DNA from: Archivesica marissinica
Lineage: Eukaryota; Mollusca; Bivalvia; Venerida; Vesicomyidae
Assembly: GCA_014843695.1 (NCBI GenBank)
Contig: CM026390.1
Span: forward strand, 53,038,121 to 53,102,120
Length of the DNA: 64,000 nucleotides
Direction of reading: 5' to 3'
Shown here piece after piece: positions 8,581 through 22,369 of the stretch. Below the pieces are notes generated by a model. The model searched no databases and was not told where the DNA came from. It was given only the letters and a program-made list of their open reading frames with translations. Position numbers and translations under genes: made by a program. Positions within the stretch are counted from its first letter, which is position 1. Every line of letters begins with the position of its first letter.

Positions 8581-10318
8581 CTCCATACAAATGGGGGACT
8601 CGTATTGATTTTGTGTTGATAGATAACATGGAGACTCGTATTTAGCGTTTGTTGGGACATAGCTCCATGGAGACTCGTATTGATCCCTCATTGGTACATA
8701 GCTCCATGGAAACTCGTATTGATCCCTTGTTGGTACATAGCTCCATGGAGACTCATATTGATCCCTCATTGGTACATAGATCCATGGAGACTCATATTGA
8801 TCCCTCATTGGTACATAGATCCATGGAGACTCATATTGATCCCTCATTGGTACATAGCTCCATGGAGACTCATATTGATCCCTTGTTGGTACATAGCTCC
8901 ATGGAGACTCATATTGATCCCTCATTGGTACATAGATCCATGGAGACTCATATTGATCCCTCATTGGTACATAGCTCCATGGAGACTCATATTGATCCCT
9001 CATTGGTACATAGATCCATGGAGACTCATATTGATCCCTCATTGGTACATAGCTCCATGGAGACTCATATTGATCCCTCATTGGTACATAGCTCCATGGA
9101 GACTCATATTGATCCCTTGTTGGTACATAGCTCCATGGAGACTCATATTGATCCCTCATTGGTACATAGCTCCATGGAGACTCATATTGATCCCTCATTT
9201 GTACATAGCTCCATGGAGACTCATATTGATCCCTCATTTGTACATAGCTCCATGGAGACTCGTATTGATCCCTTGTTGGTACATAGCTCCATGGAGACTC
9301 ATATTGATCCCTCATTGGTACATAGATCCATGGAGACTCATATTGATCCCTCATTTGTACATAGCTCCATGGAGACGTATATTGATCCCTTGTTGGTACA
9401 TAGCTCCATGGAGACTCATATTGATCCCTCATTGGTACATAGCTCCATGGAGACTCGTATTGATCCCTTGTTGGTACATAGCTCCATGGAGACTCATATT
9501 GATCCCTCATTGGTACATAGCTCCATGGAGACTCATATTGATCCCTCATTGGTACATAGCTCCATGGAGACTCATATTGATCCCTCATTGGTACATAGAT
9601 CCATGGAGACTCATATTGATCTCTCATTGGTACATAGCTCCATGGAGACGTATATTGATCCCTCATTGGTACATAGCTCCATGGAGACTCATATTGATCT
9701 CTCATTGGTACATAGCTCCATGGAGACGTATATTGATCCCTCATTGGTACATAGCTCCATGGAGACTCATATTGATCCCTCATTGGTACATAGCTCCATG
9801 GAGACTCATATTGATCCCTCATTGGTACATAGCTCCATGGAGACTCATATTGATCCCTCATTGGTACATAGCTCCATGGAGACTCATATTGATCCCTCAT
9901 TGGTACATAGCTCCATGGAGACGTATATTGATCCCTCATTGGTACATAGCTCCATGGAGACGTATATTGATCCCTCATTGGTACATAGCTCCATGGAGAC
10001 GTATATTGATCTCTCATTGGTACATAGCTCCATGGAGACTCATATTGATCCCTCATTGGTACATAGCTCCATGGAGACTCATATTGATCCCTCATTGGTA
10101 CATAGCTCCATGGAGACTCATATTGATCTCTCATTGGTACATAGCTCCATGGAGACGTATATTGATCCCTCATTGGTACATAGCTCCATGGAGACTCATA
10201 TTGATCCCTCATTGGTACATAGCTCCATGGAGACGTATATTGATCCCTCATTGGTACATAGCTCCATGGAGACGTATATTGATCTCTCATTGGTACATAA
10301 CTCCATGGGGACTCATAT
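8581..10318. repeat. 39-bp minisatellite, about 43 copies
   Basis: The unit reads GCTCCATGGAGACTCATATT, then GATCCCTCATTGGTACATA. Common variants are CTCGTATT, ACGTATATT, TTGTTGG for CATTGG, and AGATCC for AGCTCC. The unit length is divisible by three and several frames have no stop, which produces long spurious open frames on both strands. CCATGG and the partly palindromic CTCCATGGAG occur in most copies. It lies between exons E and F. Confidence 0.95.
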
Positions 10319-10413
10319 ACATCTTATATACACCTGCGGTGTATTTCCTACCAAGTGCATTAGTAGAGTAATCTGACAATTTTATGGTCGTGTTTCTATT
10401 ACATCTGTCACAG

Positions 10414-10506
10414 GTCCCAGAAAATGATAGGAAACGATTGCAGAGGTCATCAAGTCTGAAAAATGATGTTTCCTTGATCCAAGATGTGCCGAAAGAAGAT
10501 GAACAG
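10414..10506 (+). CDS. BTAF1: BTAF1-like exon F
   Basis: Acceptor CATCTGTCACAG (ends 10413), donor GTTAGT (10507). Exactly 31 codons, phase 0 on both sides: VPENDRKRLQRSSSLKND, then VSLIQDVPKEDEQ. It is a charged, Ser-rich linker. In BTAF1 the equivalent region is a disordered insert before the next helical repeat. The highly conserved R-H-Q-K-A-A-F motif remembered from vertebrate BTAF1 is not seen here, a sign of divergence. Confidence 0.75.
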
Positions 10507-10531
10507 GTTAGTGAAGTTATGTGATAACGGG

Positions 10532-11513
10532 GTACATATCCACCAGGGTAAATGGTAAATATTCACCGGAGTAGATGTCCACGGGGTACATATCCACCGG
10601 GGTACATATCCACCAGGGTACATATCCACCAGAGTAGATGTCCACGGGGTACATGTCCACGGGGTACATATCCACCAGGGTACATATCCACCGGGGTACA
10701 TATCCACCGGGTTACATGTCCACCGGGGTACATATCCACTGAGGTAGATGTCCACGGGGTACATATCCACCGGGGTACATATCCACCGGGGTACATATCC
10801 ACCGGGGTATATATCCATCGGGTACATATCCCTCGGGGAAGTCGGGGTACATATCCATCGGAGTACATATCCATCGGGATACATATCCACCGGGGTACAT
10901 ATCCATCGGAGTACATATCCATCGGGATACATATCCACCTGGGTACATATCCACCGGGGTACATATCCATCAGGGTACATATCCATCGTGGTACATATCC
11001 ATCGTGGTACATATCCATCGGGGTACATATCCACCGGGGTACATATCCATCGGGGTACATATCCATCGGGGTACATATCCACCGGGGTACATATCCACCT
11101 GGGTACATAACCATCGGGGTACATATCCACCTGGGTACATAACCATCGGGGTACATATCCACCAGGTACATTTCCATCGGGGTACATATCCACCGGGGTA
11201 CATAACCACCAGGGTAGATATCCACGTGGTACATATCAACCAGGGTACATATCCACCAGGGTACATATCAACCAGGGTACATATCAACCAGGGTAGATGT
11301 CCACGGGATACATATCCACCGTGGTACATATCCACCGGGGTACATATCCATTGGAGTTCATATCCATCGGGGTACATATCCATTGGGGGTACATATCCAC
11401 CGGGGTAGATGTCCACGGGGTACATATCCACTGGGGTACATATCCACCGTGGGTACATATACACCGGGGTACATATCCATCGGGGTACATATCCACCGGG
11501 GTACATAGCCACA
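10532..11513. repeat. 16-bp minisatellite, about 60 copies
   Basis: The unit is GGTACATATCCACCGG with many variants (CCATCGG, CCACCAG, GTAGATGTCCACG, CATAACC). It begins about 25 bases after the exon F donor. A unit of 16 shifts frame each copy, so the apparent proteins on both strands are artefacts. Confidence 0.93.
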
Positions 11514-11867
11514 TCTCCTTGAGGCTTTCAAAGTCTTATCTATGTACGTAGAAACTAGTTTGACACCAATAATCAGGAGAGCATGTATCAAAATAAGTAA
11601 ACTAAACTGAAGTTGGTTCCATAACACATTACGTCGGTCGGGAGCCGATCATAGTTGTTCTTATGTAATAGATATAGTAATAGTAGAGTAATGTCATTCA
11701 TTGTAAACTATTTATGTAAATGGTAGTTTCATTGTTGTATCGTGTAAAGTTACATTTGTCAGCGGAGCAGCCAACATTCATGCAGATCCCAGATGTTATC
11801 CTGGGTTGCATTCATGCATGCCTGGGCACTTTGGTAGACCCACGATCTCAATGGATAGATTCCTGAC
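11514..11867. other. Intron F-G, unique spacer
   Basis: No gene recognised. A short repeat of CATTCATGCA and CCTGG words at about 11775-11825 is the only local structure. Confidence 0.45.
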
Positions 11868-13718
11868 ATGAAATCATTTGACAGCTTATGTTACAGTGAC
11901 AGCTTGTGTTACATTGACACCCCATGTTACATTGATAGTCTGTGTTACATTGACAGCCTGTGTTACATTGGCAGCCTGTGTTACATTGACAGCCTGTGTT
12001 ACATTGGCAGCATGTGTTACATTGCCAGCCTGTGTTACATTGACAGCCTATGTTACATTGGCAGCCTGTGTTACATTGGCAGCCTGTGTTACATTGGCAG
12101 CCTGTGTTACATTGATAGCATGTGTTACATTGACAGCCTGTGTTACATTGACAGCCTGTGTTACATTGACACCCCATGTTACATTGATAGTATGTGTTAC
12201 ATTGACAGCCTGTGTTACATTGGCAGCCTGTGTTACATTTACACCCTGTGTTACATTTACAGTCTGTGTTACATTTACAGCCTGTGTTACATTGACAGCC
12301 TGTGTTACATTTACACCCTGTGTTACATTTACAGTCTGTGTTACATTTACAGCCTGTGTTACATTTACAGTCTGTGTTACATTTACAGCCTGTGTTACAT
12401 TGACAGCCTGTGTTAGATTTACAGTCTGTGTTACATTTACATCCTGTGTTACATTGACAGCCTGTGTTACATTTACACCCCAGGTTACATTGATAGCCTG
12501 TGTTACATTGACAGCCTGTGTTACATTGACAGCCTGTGTTGCATTTACACCCCATGTTACATTGGCAGCCTGTGTTACATTGATAGCCTGCGTTAACTTA
12601 CATTTACACCCCATGTTACATTGATAGCCTGTGTTAACTTACATTTACACCCCATGTTACATTGATAGCCTGTGTTAATTTACATTTACACCCCATGTTA
12701 CATTGATAGCCTGTGTTAACTTACATTTACACCCCATGTTACATTGGCAGCCTGTGTTAACTTACATTTACACCCCATGTTACATTGGCAGCCTGTGTTA
12801 CATTGATAGCCTGTGTTAACTTACATTTACACCCTATGTTACATTGGCAGCCCATGTTACATTGATAGCCTGTGTTAACTTACATTTACACCCCATGTTA
12901 CATTGGCAGCCTGTGTTACATTGATAGCCTGTGTTAACTTACATTTACACCCTATGTTACATTTACAGTCTGTGTTACATTTACATCCTGTGTTACATTG
13001 ACAGCCTGTGTTACATTGACAGCCTGTGTTACATTTACACACCATGTTACATTGATAGCCTGTGTTACATTGACAGCCTGTGTTACATTGACATCCTGTG
13101 TTACATTGACCGCCTATGTTACATTGACAGCCTGTGTTACATTTACACCCCATGTTACATTGATAGCCTGTGTTGACTTACATTTACACCTTGTATTAAC
13201 TTACATTTACACCCTGTGTTACATTTACAGTCTGTGTTACATTTACATCCTGTGGTACATTGCCAGCATGTGTTGCATTTACACCCCATGTTACATTTAC
13301 ACCCCATGTTACATTGACAGTCTGTGTTACATTGACAGCCTGTGTTGTGTTACATTGACAGCCCGTGTTACATTGACATCCTGTTTTACATTAACATCCT
13401 GTGTTACATTGACACCCTGTGTTACATTTACACCCCATGTTACATTGATAGCCTGTGTTTAACTTACATTTACACCCTGTGTTACATTTACAGTCTGTGT
13501 TACATTTACATCCTGTGTTACATTGACAGCCTGTGTTACATTTACAGTCTGTGTTACATTTACATCCTGTGTTGCATTGACAGCCTGTGCTACATTGACA
13601 GCCTGTGTTACATTTACACCCCATGTTACATTGATAGCCTGTGTTTCATTGACAGTCTGTATTACATATACACCCTGTGTTACATTCACACCATGTGTTA
13701 CATTCGAACCTATGATTA
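11868..13718. repeat. 18-bp minisatellite with higher-order structure
   Basis: About 100 copies of ACAGCCTGTGTTACATTG. Variants include ACACCCCATG, ATAGCCTG, ACATCCTG, ACAGTCTG and TTTACA for TTGACA. Between about 12590 and 13200 a higher-order unit appears: CCCCATGTTACATTGATAGC, CTGTGTTAACTTACATTTAC, repeated roughly every 45 or 63 bases. Each copy holds TTACATTGACAG, which resembles a 3' splice site. The array ends about 95 bases before the exon G acceptor. Length divisible by three gives spurious open frames. Confidence 0.93.
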
Positions 13719-13814
13719 AAAGACGACTGCTGAGCCACGGAGGACCCCAAGATATAAACAGATCTGTGTGTATGCTAATATAATTCAAACTATATTATTA
13801 TTGACTCTTTGTAG

Positions 13815-13947
13815 AAGCTGTTATCAATCCAGAGACTAGGAGGGGCAGTAACTCTGAATACACTGAGTTCAGAGTTTGGAGAAAGAGTTCCTCAGGATTT
13901 ACCTAGTCTATGGGAAACCACTACTAAATGCCTCGATGAAAGCCAGA
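13815..13947 (+). CDS. BTAF1: BTAF1-like exon G
   Basis: Acceptor TGACTCTTTGTAG (ends 13814), donor GTATGT (13948). Forty-four codons plus one base: KLLSIQRLGGAVTLNTLSSE, then FGERVPQDLPSLWETTTKC and LDESQ. The pattern Q-R-x-G-A-x-x-x-L-x-x-I/L-x-x-x-F-G followed by L-P-x-L-W-E/D matches the HEAT repeat of BTAF1 after its disordered insert. Identity to the vertebrate sequence is clearly partial. A TA dinucleotide run follows the donor at about 13973-13988. Confidence 0.82.
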
Positions 13948-13972
13948 GTATGTGTAGCTTGTCAGCCACTAT

Positions 13973-13988
13973 ATATATATATATATAT
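13973..13988. repeat. TA microsatellite
   Basis: Eight uninterrupted TA dinucleotides shortly after the exon G donor. Confidence 0.85.
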
Positions 13989-14116
13989 CACATTTTTATT
14001 TAGTTAAGTAACTGTTCAATCCTCTAGGGGTTCTGAGACCACTGTTCCAGAATGTTGTAAGACACCACTACAGTAGTATCTGGGGTATTAACTTCCGGTA
14101 TTAGGGGACATAATTA

Positions 14117-14905
14117 TATTGTTTTGCATTATAAACTGGCTGCAACATTAACCTGCAGAATAAACTGTTTGGAGACATGTATTGCCCTGCAGTATAGACT
14201 TGCTGCAACATTAACCTGCATAATAAACTGTTTGGAGACATGTATTGCCCTGCAGTATAGACTGGCTGCAACATTAACCTGCAGAATAAACTGTTTAGGG
14301 ACATGTATTGCCATGCAGTATAGACTTGCTGTAACATTGCCTTGCAGAATAAACTGTTTGGGGACATGTATTGCCCTGCAGTATAGACTGGCTGTGACAT
14401 TGCCTTGCAGAATAAACTGTTTGGGGACATGTATTGCCGTGCAGTATAGACTTGCTGTGACATTGCCTTGCAGAATAAACTGTTTGGGGACATGTATTGC
14501 CCTGCAGTATAGACTGGCTGTGACATTGCCTTGCATAATAAACTGTTTGGGGACATGTATTGCCGTGCAGTATAGACTTGCTGTGACATTGCCTTGCAGA
14601 ATAAACTGTTTGGGGACATGTACTGCTGTGCAGTATAGACTTGCTGTGACATTGCCTTGCAGAATAAACTGTTTGGGGACATGTATTGCCCTGCAGTATA
14701 GACTTGCTGTGACATTGCCTTGCAGAATAAACTGTTTGGGGACATGTATTGCCGTGCAGTATAGACTTGCTGTGACATTGTCCTGTATAATAAACTGTTT
14801 GGGGACATGTATTGCCGTGCAGTATAGACTTGCTGTGACATTGCCTTGCAGAATAAACTGTTTGGGGACATGTATTGCCCTGCAGTATAGACTGGCTCTG
14901 ACATT
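14117..14905. repeat. 63-bp minisatellite, about 12 copies
   Basis: The unit contains AATAAACTGTTTGGGGACAT, GTATTGCCCTGCAGTATAGA and CTGGCTGTGACATTGCCTTG. It shares a core of about 38 bases (CATGTATTGCCCTGCAGTAT through TGACATTG) with the 52-bp array that follows. The distinctive part is the TAATAAACTGTTTGGGGA segment. Earlier copies are more diverged (GGAGACATG, AACATTAACC) than later ones. Confidence 0.92.
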
Positions 14906-17900
14906 GTACTACAGTATCAACATGTATTGCCCTGCAGTATAGACTGGCTGTGACATTGTACTACAGTATCAACATGTATTGCCCTGCAGTATAGACTGGC
15001 TGTGACATTGTACTACAGTATCAACATGTATTGCCCTGCAGTATAGACTTGCTGTGACATTGTACTACAGTATCAACATGTATTGCCCTGCAGTATAGGC
15101 TGGCTGTGACATTGTACTACAGTATCAACATGTATTGCCCTGCAGTATAGACTTGCTGTGACATTGTCCTGTATAATAAACTGTTTGGGGACATGTATTG
15201 CTCTGCAGTAATGACTGGCTGTGACATTGTACTACAGTATCAACATGTATTGCCCTGCAGTATAGACTGGCTGTGACATTGTACTACAGTATCAACATGT
15301 ATTGCACTGCAGTATAGGCTGGCTGTGACATTGTACTACAGTATCAACATGTATTGCCCTGCAGTATAGACTTGCTGTGACATTGTCCTGTATAATAAAC
15401 TGTTTGGGGATATGTATTGCCCTGCAGTATAGACTTGCTGTGACATTGTACTACAGTATCAACATGTATTGCCCTGCAGTATAGGCTGGCTGTGACATTG
15501 TACTACAGTATCAACATGTATTGCACTGCAGTATAGACTGGCTGTGACATTGTACTACAGTATCAACATGTATTGCACTGCAGTATAGACTGGCTGTGAC
15601 ATTGTACTACAGTATCAACATGTATTGCACTGCAGTATAGACTGGCTCTGACATTGTACTACAGTATCAACATGTATTGCACTGCAGTATAGGCTGGCTG
15701 TGACATTGTACTACAGTATCAACATGTATTGCCCTGCAGTATAGGCTGGCTCTGACAGTGTACTACAGTATCAACATGTATTGCCCTGCAGTATAGACTG
15801 GCTCTGACATTGTACTATAGTATCAACATGTATTACCCTGCAGTATAAGCTGGCTCTGACATTGTACTACAGTATCAACAGGTATTGCCTTGCAGTATAA
15901 GCTGGCTCTGACATTGTACTACAGTATCAACATGTATTGCCCTGCAGTATAGACTGGCTCTGACATTGTACTACAGTATCAACATGTATTGCCCTGCAGT
16001 ATAGACTGGCTCTGACTTTGTACTACAGTATCAACATGTATTGCCCTGCAGTATAGGCTGGCTCTGACATTGTACTATTGTATCAACATGTATTGCCCTG
16101 CAGTATAGACTGGCTGTGACATTGTACTACAGTATCAACATGTATTGCCCTGCAGTATAGACTGGCTGTGACATTGTACTACAGTATCAACTTGTAATGC
16201 CTTGCAGTATAGACTGGCTGTGACATTGTACTACAGTATCAACATGTATTGCCCTGCAGTATAAGCTGGCTCTGACATTGTACTACAGTATCAACATGTA
16301 TTGCCCTGCAGTATAGACTGGCTCTGACATTGTACTACAGTATCAACATGTATTGCCCTGCAGTATAAGCTGGCATTGTACTACAGTATCAACATGTATT
16401 GCCCTGCAGTATAGGCTGGCTCTGACATTGTACTACAGTATCAACATGTATTGCCCTGTAGTATAGACTGGCTGTGACATTGTACTACAGTATCAACATG
16501 TATTGCCCTGTAGTATAGGCTGGCTGTGACATTGTACTACAGTATCAACATGTATTGCCCTGCAGTATAGACTGGCTGTACTACAGTATCAACATGTATT
16601 GCCCTGCAGTATAGACTGGCTGTACTACAGTATCAACATGTATTGCCCTGCAGTATAGACTGGCTGTGACATTGTACTACACTATCAACATGTATTGCAC
16701 TGCAGTATAGGCTGGCTGTGACATTGTACTACACTATCAACATGTATTGCCCTGCAGTATAGGCTGGCTCTGACATTGTACTACACTATCAACATGTATT
16801 GCACTGCAGTATAGGCTGGCTGTGACATTGTACTACAGTATCAACATGTATTGCCCTGTAGTATAGGCTGGCTCTGACATTGTACTACAGTATCAACATG
16901 TATTGCCCTGCAGTATAGGCTGGCTCTGACATTGTACTACAGTATCAACATGTATTGCCCTGCAGTATAGACTGGCTCTGACATTGTACTACAGTATCAA
17001 CATGTATTGCCCTGTAGTATAGGCTGGCTCTGACATTGTACTACAGTATCAACATGTATTGCCCTGCAGTATAGGCTGGCTCTGACATTGTACTACAGTA
17101 TCAACATGTATTGCCCTGTAGTATAGGCTGGCTCTGACATTGTACTACAGTATCAACATGTATTGCCCTGCAGTATAGGCTGGCTCTGACATTGTACTAC
17201 AGTATCAACATGTATTGCCCTGCAGTATAGACTGGCTCTGACATTGTACTACAGTATCAACATGTATTGCCCTGTAGTATAGGCTGGCTGTGACATTGTA
17301 CTACAGTATCAACATGTATTGCCCTGCAGTATAGACTGGCTGTGACATTGTACTACAGTATCAACATGTATTGCCCTGCAGTATAGACTGGCTCTGACAT
17401 TGTACTACAGTATCAACATGTATTGCCCTGCAGTATAGACTGGCTGTGACATTGTACTACAGTATCAACATGTATTGCCCTGCAGTATAGGCTGGCTCTG
17501 AAATTGTACTACAGTATCAACATGTATTGCCCTGCAGTATAGACTGGCTGTACTACAGTATCAACATGTATTGCCCTGCAGTATAGACTGGCTGTACTAC
17601 AGTATCAACATGTATTGCCCTGCAGTATAGACTGGCTGTGACATTGTACTACACTATCAACATGTATTGCACTGCAGTATAGGCTGGCTGTGACATTGTA
17701 CTACAGTATCAACATGTATTGCACTGCAGTATAGGCTGGCTGTGACATTGTACTACAGTATCAACATGTATTGCCCTGCAGTATACACTTGCTGTGACAT
17801 TGTCCTGTATAATAAACTGTTTGGGGACATGTATTGCCCTGCAGTATAGACTGGCTGTGACATTGTACTACAGTATCAACATGTATTGCACTGCAGTATA

Positions 17901-20900
17901 GGCTGGCTGTGACATTGTACTACAGTATCAACATGTATTGCCCTGCAGTATAGACTTGCTGTGACATTGTCCTGTATAATAAACTGTTTGGGGACATGTA
18001 TTGCCCTGCAGTATAGACTTGCTGTGACATTGTACTACAGTATCAACATGTATTGCCCTGCAGTATAGGCTGGCTGTGACATTGTACTACAGTATCAACA
18101 TGTATTGCACTGCAGTATAGGCTGGCTTTGACATTGTACTACAGTATCAACATGTATTGCACTGCAGTATAGACTGGCTGTGACATTGTACTACAGTATC
18201 AACATGTATTGCCCTGCAGTATAGGCTGGCTCTGACATTGTACTACAGTATCAACATGTATTGCACTGCAGTATAGACTGGCTCTGACATTGTACTACAG
18301 TATCAACATGTATTGCACTGCAGTATAGACTGGCTGTGACATTGTACTACAGTATCAACATGTATTGCACTGCAGTATAGACTGGCTGTGACATTGTACT
18401 ACAGTATCAACATGTATTGCCCTGCAGTATAGGCTGGCTCTGACATTGTACTACAGTATCAACATGTATTGCCCTGCAGTATAAGACTGGCTCTGACATT
18501 GTACTACAGTATCAACATGTATTGCCCTGCAGTATAGACTGGCTCTGACATTGTACTACAGTATCAACATGTATTGCCCTGCAGTATAGACTGGCTTATG
18601 TATTGCCCTGCAGTAGACTGGCTGTACTACAGTATCAACATGTATTGCCCTGCAGTATAGACTTGCTGTACTACAGTATCAACATGTATTGCCCTGCAGT
18701 ATAGACTGGCTCTGACATTGTACTACAGTATCAACATGTATTGCCCTGCAGTATAGACTGGCTCTGACATTGTACTACAGTATCAACATGTATTGCCCTG
18801 CAGTATAGACTGGCTGTACTACAGTATCAACATGTATTGCCCTGCAGTATAGACTGGCTCTGACATTGTACTACAGTATCAACATGTATTGCCCTGCAGT
18901 ATAGACTGGCTCTGACATTGTACTACAGTATCAACATGTATTGCCCTGCAGTATAGACTGGCTCTGACATTGTACTACAGTATCAACATGTATTGCCCTG
19001 CAGTATAGACTGGCTGTGACATTGTACTACAGTATCAACATGTATTGCCCTGCAGTATAGACTGGCTGTACTACAGTATCAACATGTATTGCCCTGCAGT
19101 ATAGACTTGCTGTACTACAGTATCAACATGTATTGCCCTGCAGTATAGACTGGCTCTGTCATTGTACTACAGTATCAACATGTATTGCCCTGCAGTATAG
19201 ACTGGCCATGTACTACAGTATCAACATGTATTGCCCTGCAGTATAGACTGGCTGACTTGTACTACAGTATCAACATGTATTGCCCTGCAGTATAGACTGG
19301 CTGTACTACAGTATCAACATGTATTGCCCTGCAGTATAGACTGGCTGTACTACAGTATCAACATGTATTGCCCTGCAGTATAGACTGGCTCTGACATTGT
19401 ACTACAGTATCAACATGTATTGCCCTGCAGTATAGACTGGCTGTGACATTGTACTACAGTATCAACATGTATTGCCCTGCAGTATAAGCTGGCTCTGACA
19501 TTGTACTACAGTATCAACATGTATTGCCCTGCAGTATAGACTGGCTCTGACATTGTACTACAGTATCAACATGTATTGCCCTGCAGTATAGGCTGGCTGT
19601 GCCATTGTACTACAGTATCAACATGTATTGCCCTGCAGTATAGACTGGCTGTACTACAGTATCAACATGTATTGCCCTGCAGTATAGACTGGCTCTGACA
19701 TTGTACTACAGTATCAACATGTATTGCCCTGCAGTATAGACTGGCTGTGACATTGTACTACAGTATCAACATGTATTGCCCTGCAGTATAAGCTGGCTCT
19801 GACATTGTACTACAGTATCAACAGGTATTGCCCTGCAGTATAGACTGGCTCTGACATTGTACTACAGTATCAACATGTATTGCCCTGTAGTATAGGCTGG
19901 CTGTGCCATTGTACTACAGTATCAACATGTATTGCCCTGCAGTATAGACTGGCTGTACTACAGTATCAACATGTATTGCCCTGCAGTATAGACTGGCTCT
20001 GACATTGTACTACAGTATCAACATGTATTGCCCTGCAGTATAGACTGGCTCTGACATTTACTACAGTATCAACATGTATTGCCCTGCAGTATAGGCTGGC
20101 TCTGACATTGTACTACAGTATCAACATGTATTGCCCTGCAGTATAGGCTGGCTCTGACATTGTACTACAGTATCAACATGTATTGCCCTGCAGTATAGGC
20201 TGGCTGTGACATTGTACTACAGTATCAACATGTATTGCCCTGCAGTATAGACTGGCTGTACTACAGTATCAACATGTATTGCCCTGCAGTATAGACTGGC
20301 TGTGACATTGTACTACAGTATCAACATGTATTGCCCTGCAGTATAGGCCGGCTTGGCATTGTACTACAGTATCAACATGTATTGCCCTGCAGTATAGGCT
20401 GGCTCTGACATTGTACTACAGTATCAACATGTATTGCCCTGCAGTATAGACTGGCTCTGACATTGTACTACAGTATCAACATGTATTGCCCTGCAGTATA
20501 GACTGGCTGTACTACAGTATCAACATGTATTGCCCTGCAGTATAGACTGGCTCTGACATTGTACTACAGTATCAACATGTATTGCCCTGCAGTATAGGCT
20601 GGCTCTGACATTGTACTACAGTATCAACATGTATTGCCCTGCAGTATAGACTGGCTCTGACATTGTACTACAGTATCAACATGTATTGCCCTGCAGTATA
20701 GACTGGCTCTGACATTGTACTACAGTATCAACATGTATTGCCCTGCAGTATAGACTGGCTCTGACATTGTACTACAGTATCAACATGTATTGCCCTGCAG
20801 TATAGACTGGCTCTGACATTGTACTACAGTATCAACATGTATTGCCCTGCAGTATAGACTGGCTCTGACATTGTACTACAGTATCAACATGTATTGCCCT

Positions 20901-22316
20901 GCAGTATAGACTGGCTCTGACATTGTACTACAGTATCAACATGTATTGCCCTGCAGTATAGACTGGCTCTGACATTGTACTACAGTATCAACATGTATTG
21001 CCCTGCAGTATAGACTGGCTCTGACATTGTACTACAGTATCAACATGTATTGCCCTGCAGTATAGACTGGCTCTGACATTGTACTACACTATCAACATGT
21101 ATTGCCCTGCAGTATAGACTGGCTCTGACATTGTACTACAGTATCAACATGTATTGCCCTGCAGTATAGACTGGCTCTGACATTGTACTACAGTATCAAC
21201 ATGTATTGCCCTGCAGTATAGACTGGCTGTACTACAGTATCAACATGTATTGCCCTGCAGTATAGACTGGCTCTGACATTGTACTACAGTATCAACATGT
21301 ATTGCCCTGCAGTATAGACTGGCTCTGACATTGTACTACAGTATCAACATGTATTGCCCTGCAGTATAGACTGGCTCTGACATTGTACTACAGTATCAAC
21401 ATGTATTGCCCTGCAGTATAGACTGGCTCTGACATTGTACTACAGTATCAACATGTATTGCCCTGCAGTATAGACTGGCTGTGACATTGTACTACAGTAT
21501 CAACATGTATTGCCCTGCAGTATAGACTGGCTCTGACATTGTACTACAGTATCAACATGTATTGCCCTGCAGTATAGACTGGCTCTGACATTGTACTACA
21601 GTATCAACATGTATTGCCCTGCAGTATAGGCTGGCTCTGACATTGTACTACAGTATCAACATGTATTGCCCTGCAGTATAGACTTGCTGTACTACAGTAT
21701 CAACATGTATTGCCCTGCAGTATAGACTGGCTCTGACATTGTACTACAGTATCAACATGTATTGCCCTGCAGTATAGGCTGGCTCTGACATTGTACTACA
21801 GTATCAACATGTATTGCCCTGCAGTATAGGCTGGCTGTGACATTGTACTACAGTATCAACATGTATTGCCCTGCAGTATAGGCTGGCTGTACTACAGTAT
21901 CAACATGTATTGCCCTGCAGTATAGGCTGGCTCTGACATTGTACTACAGTATCAACATGTATTGCCCTGCAGTATAGGCTGGCTGTGACATTGTACTACA
22001 GTATCAACATGTATTGCCCTGCAGTATAGGCTGGCTGTACTACAGTATCAACATGTATTGCCCTGCAGTATAGGCTGGCTCTGACATTGTACTACAGTAT
22101 CAACATGTATTGCCCTGCAGTATAGGCTGGCTGTGACATTGTACTACAGTATCAACATGTATTGCCCTGCAGTATAGGCTGGCTGTACTACAGTATCAAC
22201 ATGTATTGCCCTGCAGTATAGGCTGGCTCTGACATTGTACTACAGTATCAACATGTATTGCCCTGCAGTATAGGCTGGCTGTACTACAGTATCAACATGT
22301 ATTGCTCTGTAGTGCA
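14890..22316. repeat. 52-bp satellite-like array, about 7.4 kb
   Basis: The unit is TACTACAGTATCAACATGTA, TTGCCCTGCAGTATAGACTG, GCTCTGACATTG. About 145 copies, with point variants (GACTGG/GGCTGG, CTCTGA/CTGTGA, CCCTGC/CACTGC) and a recurrent 44-bp form lacking GTGACATT. A few 63-bp units from the preceding array are interspersed (about 15170, 15390, 17810, 17975). The 20.6-21.5 kb stretch is almost uniform, which indicates local homogenisation. The array ends about 55 bases before the exon H acceptor. Confidence 0.95.
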
Positions 22317-22369
22317 ACTTGTAGTGGACATCCATAGCCATATAATACATCTTCTGCTTGTATTTTCAG

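Noticed and set aside
8649..10300. Regulatory cluster of CCATGG or E-box-like sites
   Set aside because: The sites are fixed parts of the repeat unit. Nothing in the sequence indicates they function as binding sites.
8572..10376. Proteins of about 570 residues on both strands in the 39-bp array
   Set aside because: The unit length is divisible by three and lacks stops in several frames. The array lies between two phase-matched exons.
11848..13788. Cys/Asn-rich repeat 'proteins' (C-N-T-G-C-Q type) resembling metallothionein or keratin-associated repeats
   Set aside because: They come from the 18-bp unit on the minus strand and are broken wherever the higher-order variant appears. No promoter, signal peptide or exon structure is visible.
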